Origin: Qipengyuania sp. YIM B01966 | GTDB taxonomy: Bacteria > Pseudomonadota > Alphaproteobacteria > Sphingomonadales > Sphingomonadaceae | Reading direction: 5' to 3' | NCBI RefSeq assembly: GCF_016461955.1 | Contig: NZ_JADMNM010000003.1 | Location: forward strand, 148,846-212,845 | DNA length: 64,000 bases | In this document: one piece after another, positions 1 to 8,045 of the stretch | How the letters are laid out: every line of letters starts with the position of its first letter | Numbering within the stretch: position 1 is the first letter of the stretch | Position numbers and translations under genes: made by a program | Notes under the pieces: model-generated | The model's database searches: none | Told to the model about the DNA's origin: nothing | Seen by the model: only the letters and a program-made list of their open reading frames with translations

Positions 1-1219
1 GCTTGCGCTTCTCGATCCGCTCGCCGCCCATGCCGTCGGGCACGAACATCGGCCGCTCGATGATCCGATTGGGACCGATGATGGCGACTTCGGGCCGGTT
101 GATCACCGGGGTCGTCGCCACCCCGCCCAGCGGCCCGAGCGAGGTGAGGGTGAGGGTCGACCCAGAAAGCTCCTCACTCTTGGCCGAACCGTCGCGGGCG
201 GCACTGGCGAGGCGCTGGATCTCGCCTGCCAGCTGCCACAAGTTCTTCGCTTGCGCATCGCGGATCACCGGGACCATCAGCCCGTTATCGGTCTGCGCCG
301 CCATGCCGAGATGCACCGCGCCATAGCGGGTGACGACGTTCGCATCGTCATCATAGCGGGCATTGATCATCGGATAATCAGGCAAGGTGCGGCAGATCGC
401 CCGGATTAGCAGCGGCATCATGGTGAGTTTGGGGCGATTGCCGCGCGCATCGTTCAACTGCGCGCGCACACGTTCGAGTTCGGTCACGTCGCATTCCTCG
501 ACGTACGAGAAATGCGGGATGTGCCGTTTCGACGCGGCCATGTTCTGCGCGATCCGTTTGCGCAGACCGATCACCTTGATCGCTTCGTCGGCGCGCGCCT
601 TGCCGGCGCTGCCAAAGCCCTGCCCGCCCGAATAGGCGAGAAAGGCGTCGAGATCGGCGTGGCGGATGCGGCCATCCTCGGCCGGTTTGACCGCGGCCAG
701 TTCGACACCCAGATCGCGGGCGCGCTGGCGGACAGCGGGCGAGGCGAGCACGCGAGCATCGCGCGGCGCGCCCGAATGATCGTGGTACTTGCCCGAAATC
801 TCGCGCGGAGTCGGCCGCCGGGGCTCCTCTGCGGCAGGCATGCCGCTTTCCATGACCCGGTCAGCATCGCCAGCATCGGGATTTTCGACCTCCAGCCGCT
901 CCTGCACATGCTCGTCGAGCGGTGCTGGCGCGGGGGCGGGGGCCGGCTCAGCCACCTGTTCAGCCGGCGCGTCCTCGCCCTCGGTCTCGATCACCACCAG
1001 CATTCCGCCAATCGCGATCGTGTCGCCGACCTCGCCCGCCAGTTCGACCACCGTGCCGGCGACCGGGCTTTCCATTTCGACCGTCGCCTTGTCGGTCATC
1101 ATGTCGGCCAGCCGGCCGTCTTCCTCGACCCGGTCGCCGATCTTGACGTGCCAGTCGACAATCTCTGCCTCGGCAATCCCTTCCCCGATATCGGGCAGGT
1201 TGAAGGTGAAACGGGCCAT
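1..1219 (-). CDS. Branched-chain 2-oxoacid dehydrogenase E2 (dihydrolipoyl acyltransferase), 3' end cut by window
   Basis: The reading frame starts at ATG 1219 and runs off the left edge, giving about 406 residues without a stop. The N-terminus MARFTFNLPDIGEG is the classic lipoyl-domain opening. The lipoylated lysine lies in DKATVEMESP (about residues 43-52). An acidic, Pro/Ala-rich linker follows, then a peripheral subunit-binding domain (RVLASPAVRQRARDLG), then the catalytic acyltransferase domain; its active-site HxxxD is beyond the edge. The protein forms the core of the complex, transferring acyl groups from lipoate to CoA. It sits 40 bp downstream of the E1 beta gene on the same strand, so the three genes probably form one operon. 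The E1 partners point to branched-chain rather than pyruvate substrates. Confidence 0.93.
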   Translation of the reverse strand, partial: MARFTFNLPDIGEGIAEAEIVDWHVKIGDRVEEDGRLADMMTDKATVEMESPVAGTVVELAGEVGDTIAIGGMLVVIETEGEDAPAEQVAEPAPAPAPAPLDEHVQERLEVENPDAGDADRVMESGMPAAEEPRRPTPREISGKYHDHSGAPRDARVLASPAVRQRARDLGVELAAVKPAEDGRIRHADLDAFLAYSGGQGFGSAGKARADEAIKVIGLRKRIAQNMAASKRHIPHFSYVEECDVTELERVRAQLNDARGNRPKLTMMPLLIRAICRTLPDYPMINARYDDDANVVTRYGAVHLGMAAQTDNGLMVPVIRDAQAKNLWQLAGEIQRLASAARDGSAKSEELSGSTLTLTSLGPLGGVATTPVINRPEVAIIGPNRIIERPMFVPDGMGGERIEKRK

Positions 1220-1259
1220 TGTCAGCCTTTCAAGTCAAAGAATTGGATCAGGCGGGCGA

Positions 1260-2336
1260 TCATTCAGCAAGCACCTTGTCGATCGCCTCGCCGATGCGGA
1301 CGGGGCCGGGGAAATAGGCCCATTCGAGGCTGTGCGGATAGGGCGTGTCGAACCCAGTGGCACGTTCGACAGGCGCTTCGAGGTGATAGAAGCAACGCTC
1401 GGTCACTAGCGCGGACAGTTCTGCCCCGAAGCCTGAGGTGCGGGTCGCTTCGTGCACAACGAGGCACCGGCCGGTTTTCTTCACCGACGTTTCGATCGCC
1501 TCGATATCGAGCGGCACCAGCGTGCGCAGATCGATGATCTCGGCATCGACGCCCTTTTCACGGCACACCGCCTCGGTGACATGGACCATCGTGCCGTAGG
1601 CCAGCACGGTCAGCGCCTCGCCCTCGCGCACGATGCGCGCCTTGCCCAGCGGAATGCGGTAATAGCCTTCGGGCACCACGCTGTCGGTATGCGCCTTCCA
1701 CGGCTGCACGGGCTGGTCGTAATAGCCGGAAAACGGCCCGTTATAGATACGCTTCGGCTCGAAGAAGATGACCGGATCGTTATCCTCGATAGCCGCGATC
1801 AGCAGTCCCTTGGCATCGTGCGGGGTGGACGGGATCACTGTCTTGAGCCCGGCGACATGAGTGAACAGGCTTTCTGGGCTCTGGCTGTGCGTCTGCCCTC
1901 CGAATATGCCGCCGCCGAAGGGCGAGCGCACCGTCATTGGCGCGATATATTCCCCTGCCGAGCGATAACGAAGCCGCGCCGCCTCGCTGATCAGCTGGTC
2001 GAGGCCGGGATAGATGTAATCGGCGAACTGGATTTCGGGGACCGGCCGCAACCCATAGGCCCCCATCCCCACCGCCGCGGCGATGATGCCGCATTCGGAA
2101 ATCGGCGTGTCGAACACGCGGGTCTTGCCGTATTTTTCCTGCAAGCCCGCCGTGGCGCGGAACACCCCGCCAAAGTAGCCGACATCCTCGCCCATAATGA
2201 TGATGTCGGGGTCGCGATCCATCATTATGTCGAGCGCCTCGTTGATCGCCTCGATCATGTTGATCCGGCGCTCGCTCGCGGTTGCGGCAGTGGCCGAAGC
2301 GCTGGCTGTTGCGGTGGTCATGGCGGTGTCGCTCAT
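1260..2336 (-). CDS. Branched-chain 2-oxoacid dehydrogenase E1 component, beta subunit
   Basis: A 358-residue transketolase-like subunit. After a 22-residue Ala/Thr-rich leader comes RRINMIEAINEALDIMM and then IIIMGEDVGYFGG, the conserved E1 beta glutamate region that activates thiamine diphosphate. HSQSPESLFTHVAGL and the C-terminal transketolase domain (KKTGRCLVVHEA) follow. ATG 2336 overlaps the TGA of the E1 alpha gene as ATGA, which fixes the start; the longer open frame back to 2618 lies inside E1 alpha and is not coding. With E1 alpha it decarboxylates 2-oxo acids from Leu, Ile and Val and reductively acylates E2. Confidence 0.95.
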   Translation of the reverse strand: MSDTAMTTATASASATAATASERRINMIEAINEALDIMMDRDPDIIIMGEDVGYFGGVFRATAGLQEKYGKTRVFDTPISECGIIAAAVGMGAYGLRPVPEIQFADYIYPGLDQLISEAARLRYRSAGEYIAPMTVRSPFGGGIFGGQTHSQSPESLFTHVAGLKTVIPSTPHDAKGLLIAAIEDNDPVIFFEPKRIYNGPFSGYYDQPVQPWKAHTDSVVPEGYYRIPLGKARIVREGEALTVLAYGTMVHVTEAVCREKGVDAEIIDLRTLVPLDIEAIETSVKKTGRCLVVHEATRTSGFGAELSALVTERCFYHLEAPVERATGFDTPYPHSLEWAYFPGPVRIGEAIDKVLAE

Positions 2337-3631
2337 TGCTCGCCCTCCCGCTCGGGCCATTTGATGCGCCGTTCCTTGTTCGCCTGCGCGGCCTGTTCCT
2401 TGAGGTGCCAGGGCAGTTCTTCGAACACATCCTCGAACATGGTACGAAACGGATGGTGCATTCCGTGGCCCAGGATACCGTTCTTCTCGGCCTCCTTGGT
2501 CGCGGCCTTGACCTCTTCGGCGCAGGCGCGGTCGAGTTCCTCCTGCCGGCCCTCGTCCCATTCGCCCAGCGCGATCAGGTGATTCTTCAGCCGCATTATC
2601 GGATCGCCCAGCGGCCATTCCTCCCGCTCCTGCGCCGAGCGGTAGCCCGAGGGATCGTCAGATGTGGAATGCCCCTCGGCGCGGTAGCTGAAATGTTCGA
2701 TCAGCGTCGGCCCGCCATTGGCGCGGGCTCGGTTCGCCGCCCAGCGTTCGGCCGCATAAACCGCCAGCGCATCATTGCCATCGACCCTGAGGCTGGCGAG
2801 GCCATAGCCCGCACCGCGCTGCGCGAAGGTCGCCCGCTCGCCCCCGGCAAAGCCCGAGAAGCTCGAAATCGCCCATTGGTTGTTGACCACATTGAGGATC
2901 ACGGGCGCGTTATACACCGCGGCAAAGGTGCAGGCGGCGTGGAAATCGCCCTCGGCGGTCGAGCCTTCGCCAACCCAGGTTGCGGCAATCCGCGTATCGC
3001 CCTTTATAGCGCTGGCCATCGCCCATCCGACCGCCTGCGGCGTCTGCGTCGCGAGATTGCCGCTGATGGTGAAGAAGGAATGCTCGCGGCTCGAATACAT
3101 GATCGGCAGCTGCCGGCCCTTCAGCTTGTCGCCCTTGTTCGAGTAGATCTGGTTGATCATCTCGACCAGCGGATAGCCCCGCACGATCAGGATGCCCTGC
3201 TGGCGATAGGACGGGAACACCATGTCATCGGCCGCCAGCGCCATCGCCGCCGAAATGCTGGTCGCCTCTTCGCCGGTGCACTTCATGTAGAAGCTGGTCT
3301 TGCCTTGCCGCTGGCCGCGAAACATCCGTTCATCGAACGCGCGGGTCAGCGCCATGTGGCGCAGCATGGTGCGCAAGGTTTCGGCGTCGAGGCGCGGGTT
3401 CCACGGACCGTGCGCCTGGTTGTCATCACCCAGCACGCGGATGAGGTCGGTCGCCAGCGGATGCGTCTCGGCCGCCGGGCACGCTTCGTCGGGCCGCGGC
3501 TGCGCGCCCGGTTCGCTGACCGTCAGATGGCTGAAATCCACCGCATCGCCCGGGCGATAATGCGGTTCGGGAACGTGCAGCGTCAGCCCCGGGCTGTTAT
3601 GCCCGGCTGTGTCCTGCGGCCGGTTGGCCAT
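2333..3631 (-). CDS. Branched-chain 2-oxoacid dehydrogenase E1 component, alpha subunit
   Basis: A 432-residue thiamine diphosphate enzyme. The cofactor-binding motif runs from GEGSTAEGDFH (residue 221) to VVNNQW (residue 253). The loop YRAEGHSTSDDPSGYR is typical of branched-chain E1 alpha and differs from pyruvate dehydrogenase. The long N-terminal extension with PRLDAETLRTMLRHMALTRAFDE is also typical of the branched-chain family. I chose ATG 3631 because GGGAGAGAG lies just upstream; an in-frame ATG at 3646 would place this purine tract inside the gene. First gene of the E1 alpha-E1 beta-E2 set. The products feed acetyl-CoA and propionyl-CoA, which links it to the propionate operon near 47-57 kb. 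Confidence 0.95.
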   Translation of the reverse strand: MANRPQDTAGHNSPGLTLHVPEPHYRPGDAVDFSHLTVSEPGAQPRPDEACPAAETHPLATDLIRVLGDDNQAHGPWNPRLDAETLRTMLRHMALTRAFDERMFRGQRQGKTSFYMKCTGEEATSISAAMALAADDMVFPSYRQQGILIVRGYPLVEMINQIYSNKGDKLKGRQLPIMYSSREHSFFTISGNLATQTPQAVGWAMASAIKGDTRIAATWVGEGSTAEGDFHAACTFAAVYNAPVILNVVNNQWAISSFSGFAGGERATFAQRGAGYGLASLRVDGNDALAVYAAERWAANRARANGGPTLIEHFSYRAEGHSTSDDPSGYRSAQEREEWPLGDPIMRLKNHLIALGEWDEGRQEELDRACAEEVKAATKEAEKNGILGHGMHHPFRTMFEDVFEELPWHLKEQAAQANKERRIKWPEREGEQ

Positions 3632-3713
3632 CTGTCTCTCTCCCATGCCGAAGCATTCTTACGCTCAGGCGTTATTTTATTTCGGCGGCTCGAACCGGTC
3701 AAGCGGCCCCAGA

Positions 3714-4670
3714 TCACACCGCCACAGGGGCTTTGATTGCTCCTGCAGGTTCATAGCCGTGCACCACAAAATCGTCGATGCGATAGTCGAAGATGCTGTC
3801 CGGCTGCCGGACGATCTCGAGCGTCGGGTTTCCCACCGGCGTGCGCGCCAACTGTTCTTCGATCAGTCCGGCGTGGTTGAGATAGAGATGCACGTCCCCG
3901 CCCATCCACACCAATTCGCCCGGCGCAAAGCCCGTCTGCTGGGCGATCATCCGCGTCAGCAGCGCGGCGGACCACAGATTGAACGGCAGCCCCAGCGCGA
4001 CATCGCAACTGCGCTGATAGAGCGCGCAGGACAGCCGACCATCCGCAACGTGGAACTGATAGCTCTTGTGGCACGGCGGCAGGGCCATGCGGTCCAGCTC
4101 CGCGACGTTCCAGCCTTCGATGATGTGCCGCCGCCCGGCGGGGTCGCGACGCAGCCCGTCGATGACGGCGGCGACCTGATTGATGCCGGGGCCGGGTTCG
4201 TACAGCCCGTCCTTCCGGTAGCGCCAGGTTGGCCAGTCGACCCATTGCTTGCCATAGACCGGGCCGAGATCGCCCCACTTTTCGGCAAAGGCGGGATCGT
4301 CGGCAATGCGGGCAACAAAATCGTCGAGGCTCATCGCCTCGCCCGTCTCGCGCACATAGCGCGCGTGCGGCCATTCGTTCCAGATTTTCACGCCTTGCAG
4401 CACCAGCGGGCGGATGTTGGTCTCCCCCGTCAGGAACCACAGCAGCTCGCGCGTCGCCGTCTTCCAGTACACCCGCTTGGTGGTGAGCAGCGGCATCGCG
4501 CCGTCAGCCAGATCCCAGCGCAACATCGCGCCGAAGATTGCGCGGGTGCCGATGCCGGTGCGGTCCACCCGCTCGTCGCCCTGCGTCCAGATGGTCCGCA
4601 TCAGCGCCAGATAGGCCTGTTCGGGATGCGTGGCTGCTGCGGGTTTGGGGACAGGATGCGCGCTCGCCAT
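3714..4670 (-). CDS. thyA: Thymidylate synthase ThyA
   Basis: A 318-residue thymidylate synthase that methylates dUMP to dTMP with methylene-tetrahydrofolate. The nucleophile is Cys200 in ALPPCHKSYQF. RRHIIEGWNVAELDRMALPP, the dUMP-binding SCDVALGLPFNLWS and the C-terminal YEPAGAIKAPVAV (in place of the usual Y-x-PHP-x-IKAPVAV) are all present. It is longer than the 264-residue E. coli enzyme because of the segment around residues 105-160, as in the class of about 316 residues. It stands alone between the 2-oxoacid dehydrogenase genes (about 80 bp gap) and tRNA-Pro. Confidence 0.97.
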   Translation of the reverse strand: MASAHPVPKPAAATHPEQAYLALMRTIWTQGDERVDRTGIGTRAIFGAMLRWDLADGAMPLLTTKRVYWKTATRELLWFLTGETNIRPLVLQGVKIWNEWPHARYVRETGEAMSLDDFVARIADDPAFAEKWGDLGPVYGKQWVDWPTWRYRKDGLYEPGPGINQVAAVIDGLRRDPAGRRHIIEGWNVAELDRMALPPCHKSYQFHVADGRLSCALYQRSCDVALGLPFNLWSAALLTRMIAQQTGFAPGELVWMGGDVHLYLNHAGLIEEQLARTPVGNPTLEIVRQPDSIFDYRIDDFVVHGYEPAGAIKAPVAV

Positions 4671-4779
4671 AGGCTTTCCTAGCGCCGCAAATGCCCGCTT
4701 GCCACCCCGCTTGTCGCCACCTATAGGGCGCGCCTTGCCTCGATCCGCAGCGCCCTTAGGGGCCTTCGGAACGATCGGT

Positions 4780-4856
4780 CGGGGAGTAGCTCAGCCTGGT
4801 AGAGCACTGTCTTCGGGAGGCAGGGGCCGGAGGTTCGAATCCTCTCTCCCCGACCA
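4780..4856 (+). tRNA. tRNA-Pro (anticodon CGG)
   Basis: A 77-nt cloverleaf with acceptor stem CGGGGAG/CTCCCCG, encoded CCA at 4854-4856, D-loop GCTCAGCCTGGTAGAGC, anticodon stem CTGTC/GGCAG with loop TTCGGGA (anticodon CGG, reads CCG) and T-loop GGTTCGAATCC. It ends six bases before the convergent stop of the DUF1989 gene. No clear terminator hairpin is seen between them. Confidence 0.96.
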
Positions 4857-4862
4857 ATTCGC

Positions 4863-5450
4863 TTACGCCGCGGTGTCGATCCGATAATCGATCGGTTTGA
4901 AGCTGCCGCCATTCGAGGCATAGGCCGAACACGCGGTTAGCCCGATAATCAGGTCCATCTTCGCGCGTAGCACGATATGGTCACCAGCCTGGCTCGGTGG
5001 TGGGAGCACGCTCACACTGCCTGACGTGTCAACGGGCACGTTCATGAACAGGTTGAACGCAGTCGGGATGGCGTCAGGCTCCACTCCATACGGAGCCAGC
5101 GCGGCGGCAAGGTTGCCGAAACAACCGCGATGTTCCGGTTTGTCGGGATAAAAATGGCGGAACGTATCGACGCTGCACGGGGTGAGCAGAAAGTCGTGGC
5201 AGCCGACCGTGTCCTGTTCAATCGTCAGCATCACCCGCGAACGATTTGACCACAGGCGGTTGCCGCTGGTAAGGCGAATGGTCTCCTCATAGTCGAACGT
5301 GCGTCCGTTGGAAATAACCTCGCGGATGTCGTTGGCCGAATAGGCCACAAGGTCGGAAACCTGCATTCCTTCGGGATCGTACACGGTAAGCGCGGAACCG
5401 CGGGGCAGCTCAAAGGCGGCCCCGCTGCGAGGTGGGATGCGCTCGATCAT
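4863..5450 (-). CDS. DUF1989 / urea carboxylase-associated family protein
   Basis: A 195-residue soluble protein of the DUF1989 family. Family signatures are TSGNRLWSNRSRVMLTI (about 61-77), CHDFLLTPC (84-92) and GDHIVLRAKMDL. The Cys84/His85/Cys92 group resembles the family's metal-binding residues. Other members of this family act as carboxyguanidine deiminases or accompany urea carboxylase, so a role in guanidine- or urea-like nitrogen compounds is the family-based guess; the substrate is unknown here. ATG 5450 overlaps the TGA of the upstream gene as ATGA, which favours this start over one at 5483. No urea carboxylase or allophanate hydrolase lies nearby. Strict coupling to the YqcI/YcgG gene suggests a two-enzyme module. 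Confidence 0.85.
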   Translation of the reverse strand: MIERIPPRSGAAFELPRGSALTVYDPEGMQVSDLVAYSANDIREVISNGRTFDYEETIRLTSGNRLWSNRSRVMLTIEQDTVGCHDFLLTPCSVDTFRHFYPDKPEHRGCFGNLAAALAPYGVEPDAIPTAFNLFMNVPVDTSGSVSVLPPPSQAGDHIVLRAKMDLIIGLTACSAYASNGGSFKPIDYRIDTAA

Positions 5451-6130
5451 TGGGCGCGCACGTCCGAGAACGGACAGCGCCATGCCTCGTCTACCACGCG
5501 GCCGCTATACTGGCGCGCCTCGCTGACCTCGCCGTGGCGCGCAAGCATCGGGTTGATGCTGCCGGCAAGCGCCTCGTCGCGCGAGAGGATAGTTTTGCGC
5601 ATCTTCTCGTAGCGCCCATCGCTGCGTAGCGCCTCAAATTGGTCGTGCAGATTGAAGACCATGATCGGCCACGGCATCCGCCGTGCTGGCCGGGATGCGT
5701 GCGGGTGGAGGCCGACCACAAAAAACGCCTCCCCGCCGAAGCTGAGCGAGAAGTGCGGATCGTCAGGATCGGGGCTGACGCGGTGGTCGTAGCGCTGACC
5801 GAGCCAGGCATCCTTGTCCGCGAGCGACTGGATGCGTTCCCACATGTGATTTTCGAACTGCTCTTCGCTCAGATCGTCCGGCTGGCCAAACACGAAGGCG
5901 ATGCTGCGCAGGCCCGTTGGGTCCTTGCGGTAGGCCCGCGCCCATTCGAGCAGGCGGCGGTGGATGACCAGATCGTCCCATGCGCTGCGAATGTCGCTGC
6001 AGCGGACGATTTCCAGCGTTCCGCGCGCGAGCGCGGATTTCGCGCCGACACAGGGGAAGTCCTGCGCCTCGATCCGCGCAGCGATATCACGCCGCATCGT
6101 ATCGGCGTCAGCGATGTCCAGAGTCAACAT
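5447..6130 (-). CDS. YqcI/YcgG (GntA-type) family protein, putative heme-dependent N-hydroxylase
   Basis: A 227-residue protein matching the YqcI/YcgG family. Characteristic blocks are DFPCVGAKSALARG (24-37), EEQFENHMWERIQSL, FSLSFGGEAFFVVGLHPHASRPARR, VFNLHDQFEALR, INPMLARHG and a C-terminal WRCPF. Characterised relatives (GntA of guanitoxin synthesis and arginine N-hydroxylases) are heme-dependent enzymes that hydroxylate a guanidino nitrogen. I infer a similar reaction; the substrate is unknown. I chose ATG 6130; the open frame continues to a TTG at 6250 but would then overlap the DUF885 gene. It is the first gene of a two-gene unit with the DUF1989 gene (ATGA overlap). No transporter or regulator is attached. 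Confidence 0.85.
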   Translation of the reverse strand: MLTLDIADADTMRRDIAARIEAQDFPCVGAKSALARGTLEIVRCSDIRSAWDDLVIHRRLLEWARAYRKDPTGLRSIAFVFGQPDDLSEEQFENHMWERIQSLADKDAWLGQRYDHRVSPDPDDPHFSLSFGGEAFFVVGLHPHASRPARRMPWPIMVFNLHDQFEALRSDGRYEKMRKTILSRDEALAGSINPMLARHGEVSEARQYSGRVVDEAWRCPFSDVRAQ

Positions 6131-6189
6131 GCGCGCACTACGCCTGCGGGCAGAACGGGTTCCGATTCGCAACCGACGCTTGCGGTTTA

Positions 6190-7983
6190 TTAGTTCACCA
6201 CCGGCGCCGGCCGAGCGTCGTTCATTATCGCCGTTTCGCGCCTGATCCAACGGTCCACCTGTTCCTCCAGCACCGACAGCGGCACGGCGCCGCTCCCAAG
6301 TACGACATCGTGGAACGCGCGGATATCGAAGCGGCTACCGAGCGCGCTTTCTGCCCGGGCGCGCAATTCGCGGATTTTCAGCTCGCCGATCTTGTAGGCC
6401 AGCGCCTGGCCCGGCCACGAGATATACCGGTTCACCTCGGCATCGATATTGGCATCCGACAGCGCGGTGTTGTCGCGCATGAACGCCACGGCGCGCTCCT
6501 TGGTCCATCCCTTGGCGTGCATTCCGGTATCCACCACCAGCCGCGTGGCGCGCCACATCTCGTAGCTCAGCCGCCCCATATTCTCGGCCGGCGTGTCGTA
6601 GATACCCATCTCGATACCCAGCCGCTCGGCATAGAGCCCCCAGCCCTCGACAAAGGCGGTCGCGCTGGCACCGAAACGGCGGAAATCGGGCAGGTCGAGT
6701 TCCTGATTGAGCGCAATTTGATGGTGATGGCCCGGCACCGCCTCATGCGCGGTCAGCGCGGGCAGTTCGAACAGCGGGCGCTGATCGAGCTTGGAGGTGT
6801 TGACGTAATAGAACCCGGCAATCCCCGATTGGGGCGAGCCGGAATTGTAATAGGCGGTGGTCGTGCCCTCGGCTGTCTCGGCCGGAATCGCGCGCACGCC
6901 ATAGGGCAGCCGGGGCAGCCGCCCGAAATATTGCGGCATCAGCCCGTCGAGCCGCTTGGCCTCGGCCGAGGCGGCGGCGATGAGTTCCTCAGGCGTTTTG
7001 GCGTAATATTGCGGATCGGTCCGCAGATGCTCGATATACGCCTCGCGCGTGGCAAACCCGGCTTCCCGCGCGACGGTCTCCATCTCGGCACGGATGCGGG
7101 CCACTTCGCTGAGGCCGAGCTGGTGGATCTGCTCGGGCGTCATGTCGGTGGTGGTCATCTCGCGCGCGCGGAAAGCGTAATATTCCGCCCCGCCCGGCTG
7201 GGCCGACACGCCGATCGCCTGGCTGCATTTGGGCAGATACGAGGTGCGGAACCAGTCGGCATGGCGGCGGTAGGCGGGGTTGATCCGGTCGCGGATCACG
7301 CCTTGCGCCTCTGCCTGCATCGCCGCCCACTCCGCTTCGCTGACATCGCGCGGCCGTGGGCGCAGGAACGGGGCGTAATAGCGGCTCTTGGTCGGATCAT
7401 CGGCAACCACCCCGGTAATCGAACGCTCGACTTTGCCGAGCACCGCGCAGGGCAGGACATAGCCCTGATCGACGCCCATCTGGCTGACCCGCAGCGCCTC
7501 GTCATTGTAGGCCGGATATTGCGCGATCCGGGCAAGGTAGGAGCGATAGTCCGCCCCGGTGGCAAAGGGCAGATTGTCGGCCATGCCGGCAAAACCCTGA
7601 TGCCAGCCGGAATAGGTCGAAAACAGCATCAACCGCTGGCCGAAGCGGTTGCCGGCGATTGTCGATTGTAGCTCGCGCCGCAGGATCGCTGCGCTGACCC
7701 GCTCCTGCTCGCCGAGGCTATCGGTGGGTATGGCGTCGAGCCGGCGAAGGAACTCTGCCGCCTTGGCCGCCTGCGCATCCATCGCCGCGATGCTGGGATC
7801 GCCGATCTGATTGTCATAATCGCGCACCCCCAGCGAGGTTGCATAGGTCGGCGCCTGCGACAGCGTATAGGCCCAGGCATCGCGCAGCAGCGCGGCGAGA
7901 TCGTCCTCCGCGGCGGCGCTGGCAGGGGATGCCAGCGCGATCGGGGCCGCAGCAAGGGCCAGGGCGGCAAACAGGCGTTTCAT
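6190..7983 (-). CDS. DUF885 family secreted protein, putative metallopeptidase
   Basis: A 597-residue protein starting at ATG 7983 with a clear signal peptide ([18 protein letters not shown], cleavage probably after ASPASAA), so periplasmic or secreted. DUF885 features include the zinc-site-like [10 protein letters not shown] (His413 first) and a downstream glutamate region around [16 protein letters not shown]885 proteins are thought to be M32-like zinc peptidases or carboxypeptidases, but function is rarely proven. The open frame extends upstream to 8049 inside recG; the signal peptide and purine-rich leader support 7983. It follows recG with about a 60-bp gap. Confidence 0.88.
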   Translation of the reverse strand: MKRLFAALALAAAPIALASPASAAAEDDLAALLRDAWAYTLSQAPTYATSLGVRDYDNQIGDPSIAAMDAQAAKAAEFLRRLDAIPTDSLGEQERVSAAILRRELQSTIAGNRFGQRLMLFSTYSGWHQGFAGMADNLPFATGADYRSYLARIAQYPAYNDEALRVSQMGVDQGYVLPCAVLGKVERSITGVVADDPTKSRYYAPFLRPRPRDVSEAEWAAMQAEAQGVIRDRINPAYRRHADWFRTSYLPKCSQAIGVSAQPGGAEYYAFRAREMTTTDMTPEQIHQLGLSEVARIRAEMETVAREAGFATREAYIEHLRTDPQYYAKTPEELIAAASAEAKRLDGLMPQYFGRLPRLPYGVRAIPAETAEGTTTAYYNSGSPQSGIAGFYYVNTSKLDQRPLFELPALTAHEAVPGHHHQIALNQELDLPDFRRFGASATAFVEGWGLYAERLGIEMGIYDTPAENMGRLSYEMWRATRLVVDTGMHAKGWTKERAVAFMRDNTALSDANIDAEVNRYISWPGQALAYKIGELKIRELRARAESALGSRFDIRAFHDVVLGSGAVPLSVLEEQVDRWIRRETAIMNDARPAPVVN

Positions 7984-8045
7984 TGTTCTCTCCCGGAAAT
8001 ATCTGGCGGATGGGATAAGCGCACGCCCGCCTCCGGTCCAGCCTG

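Noticed and set aside
2282..3736. 484-codon plus-strand open frame opposite E1 alpha
   Set aside because: Overlaps a well-supported E1 alpha gene along its whole length and has typical shadow composition.
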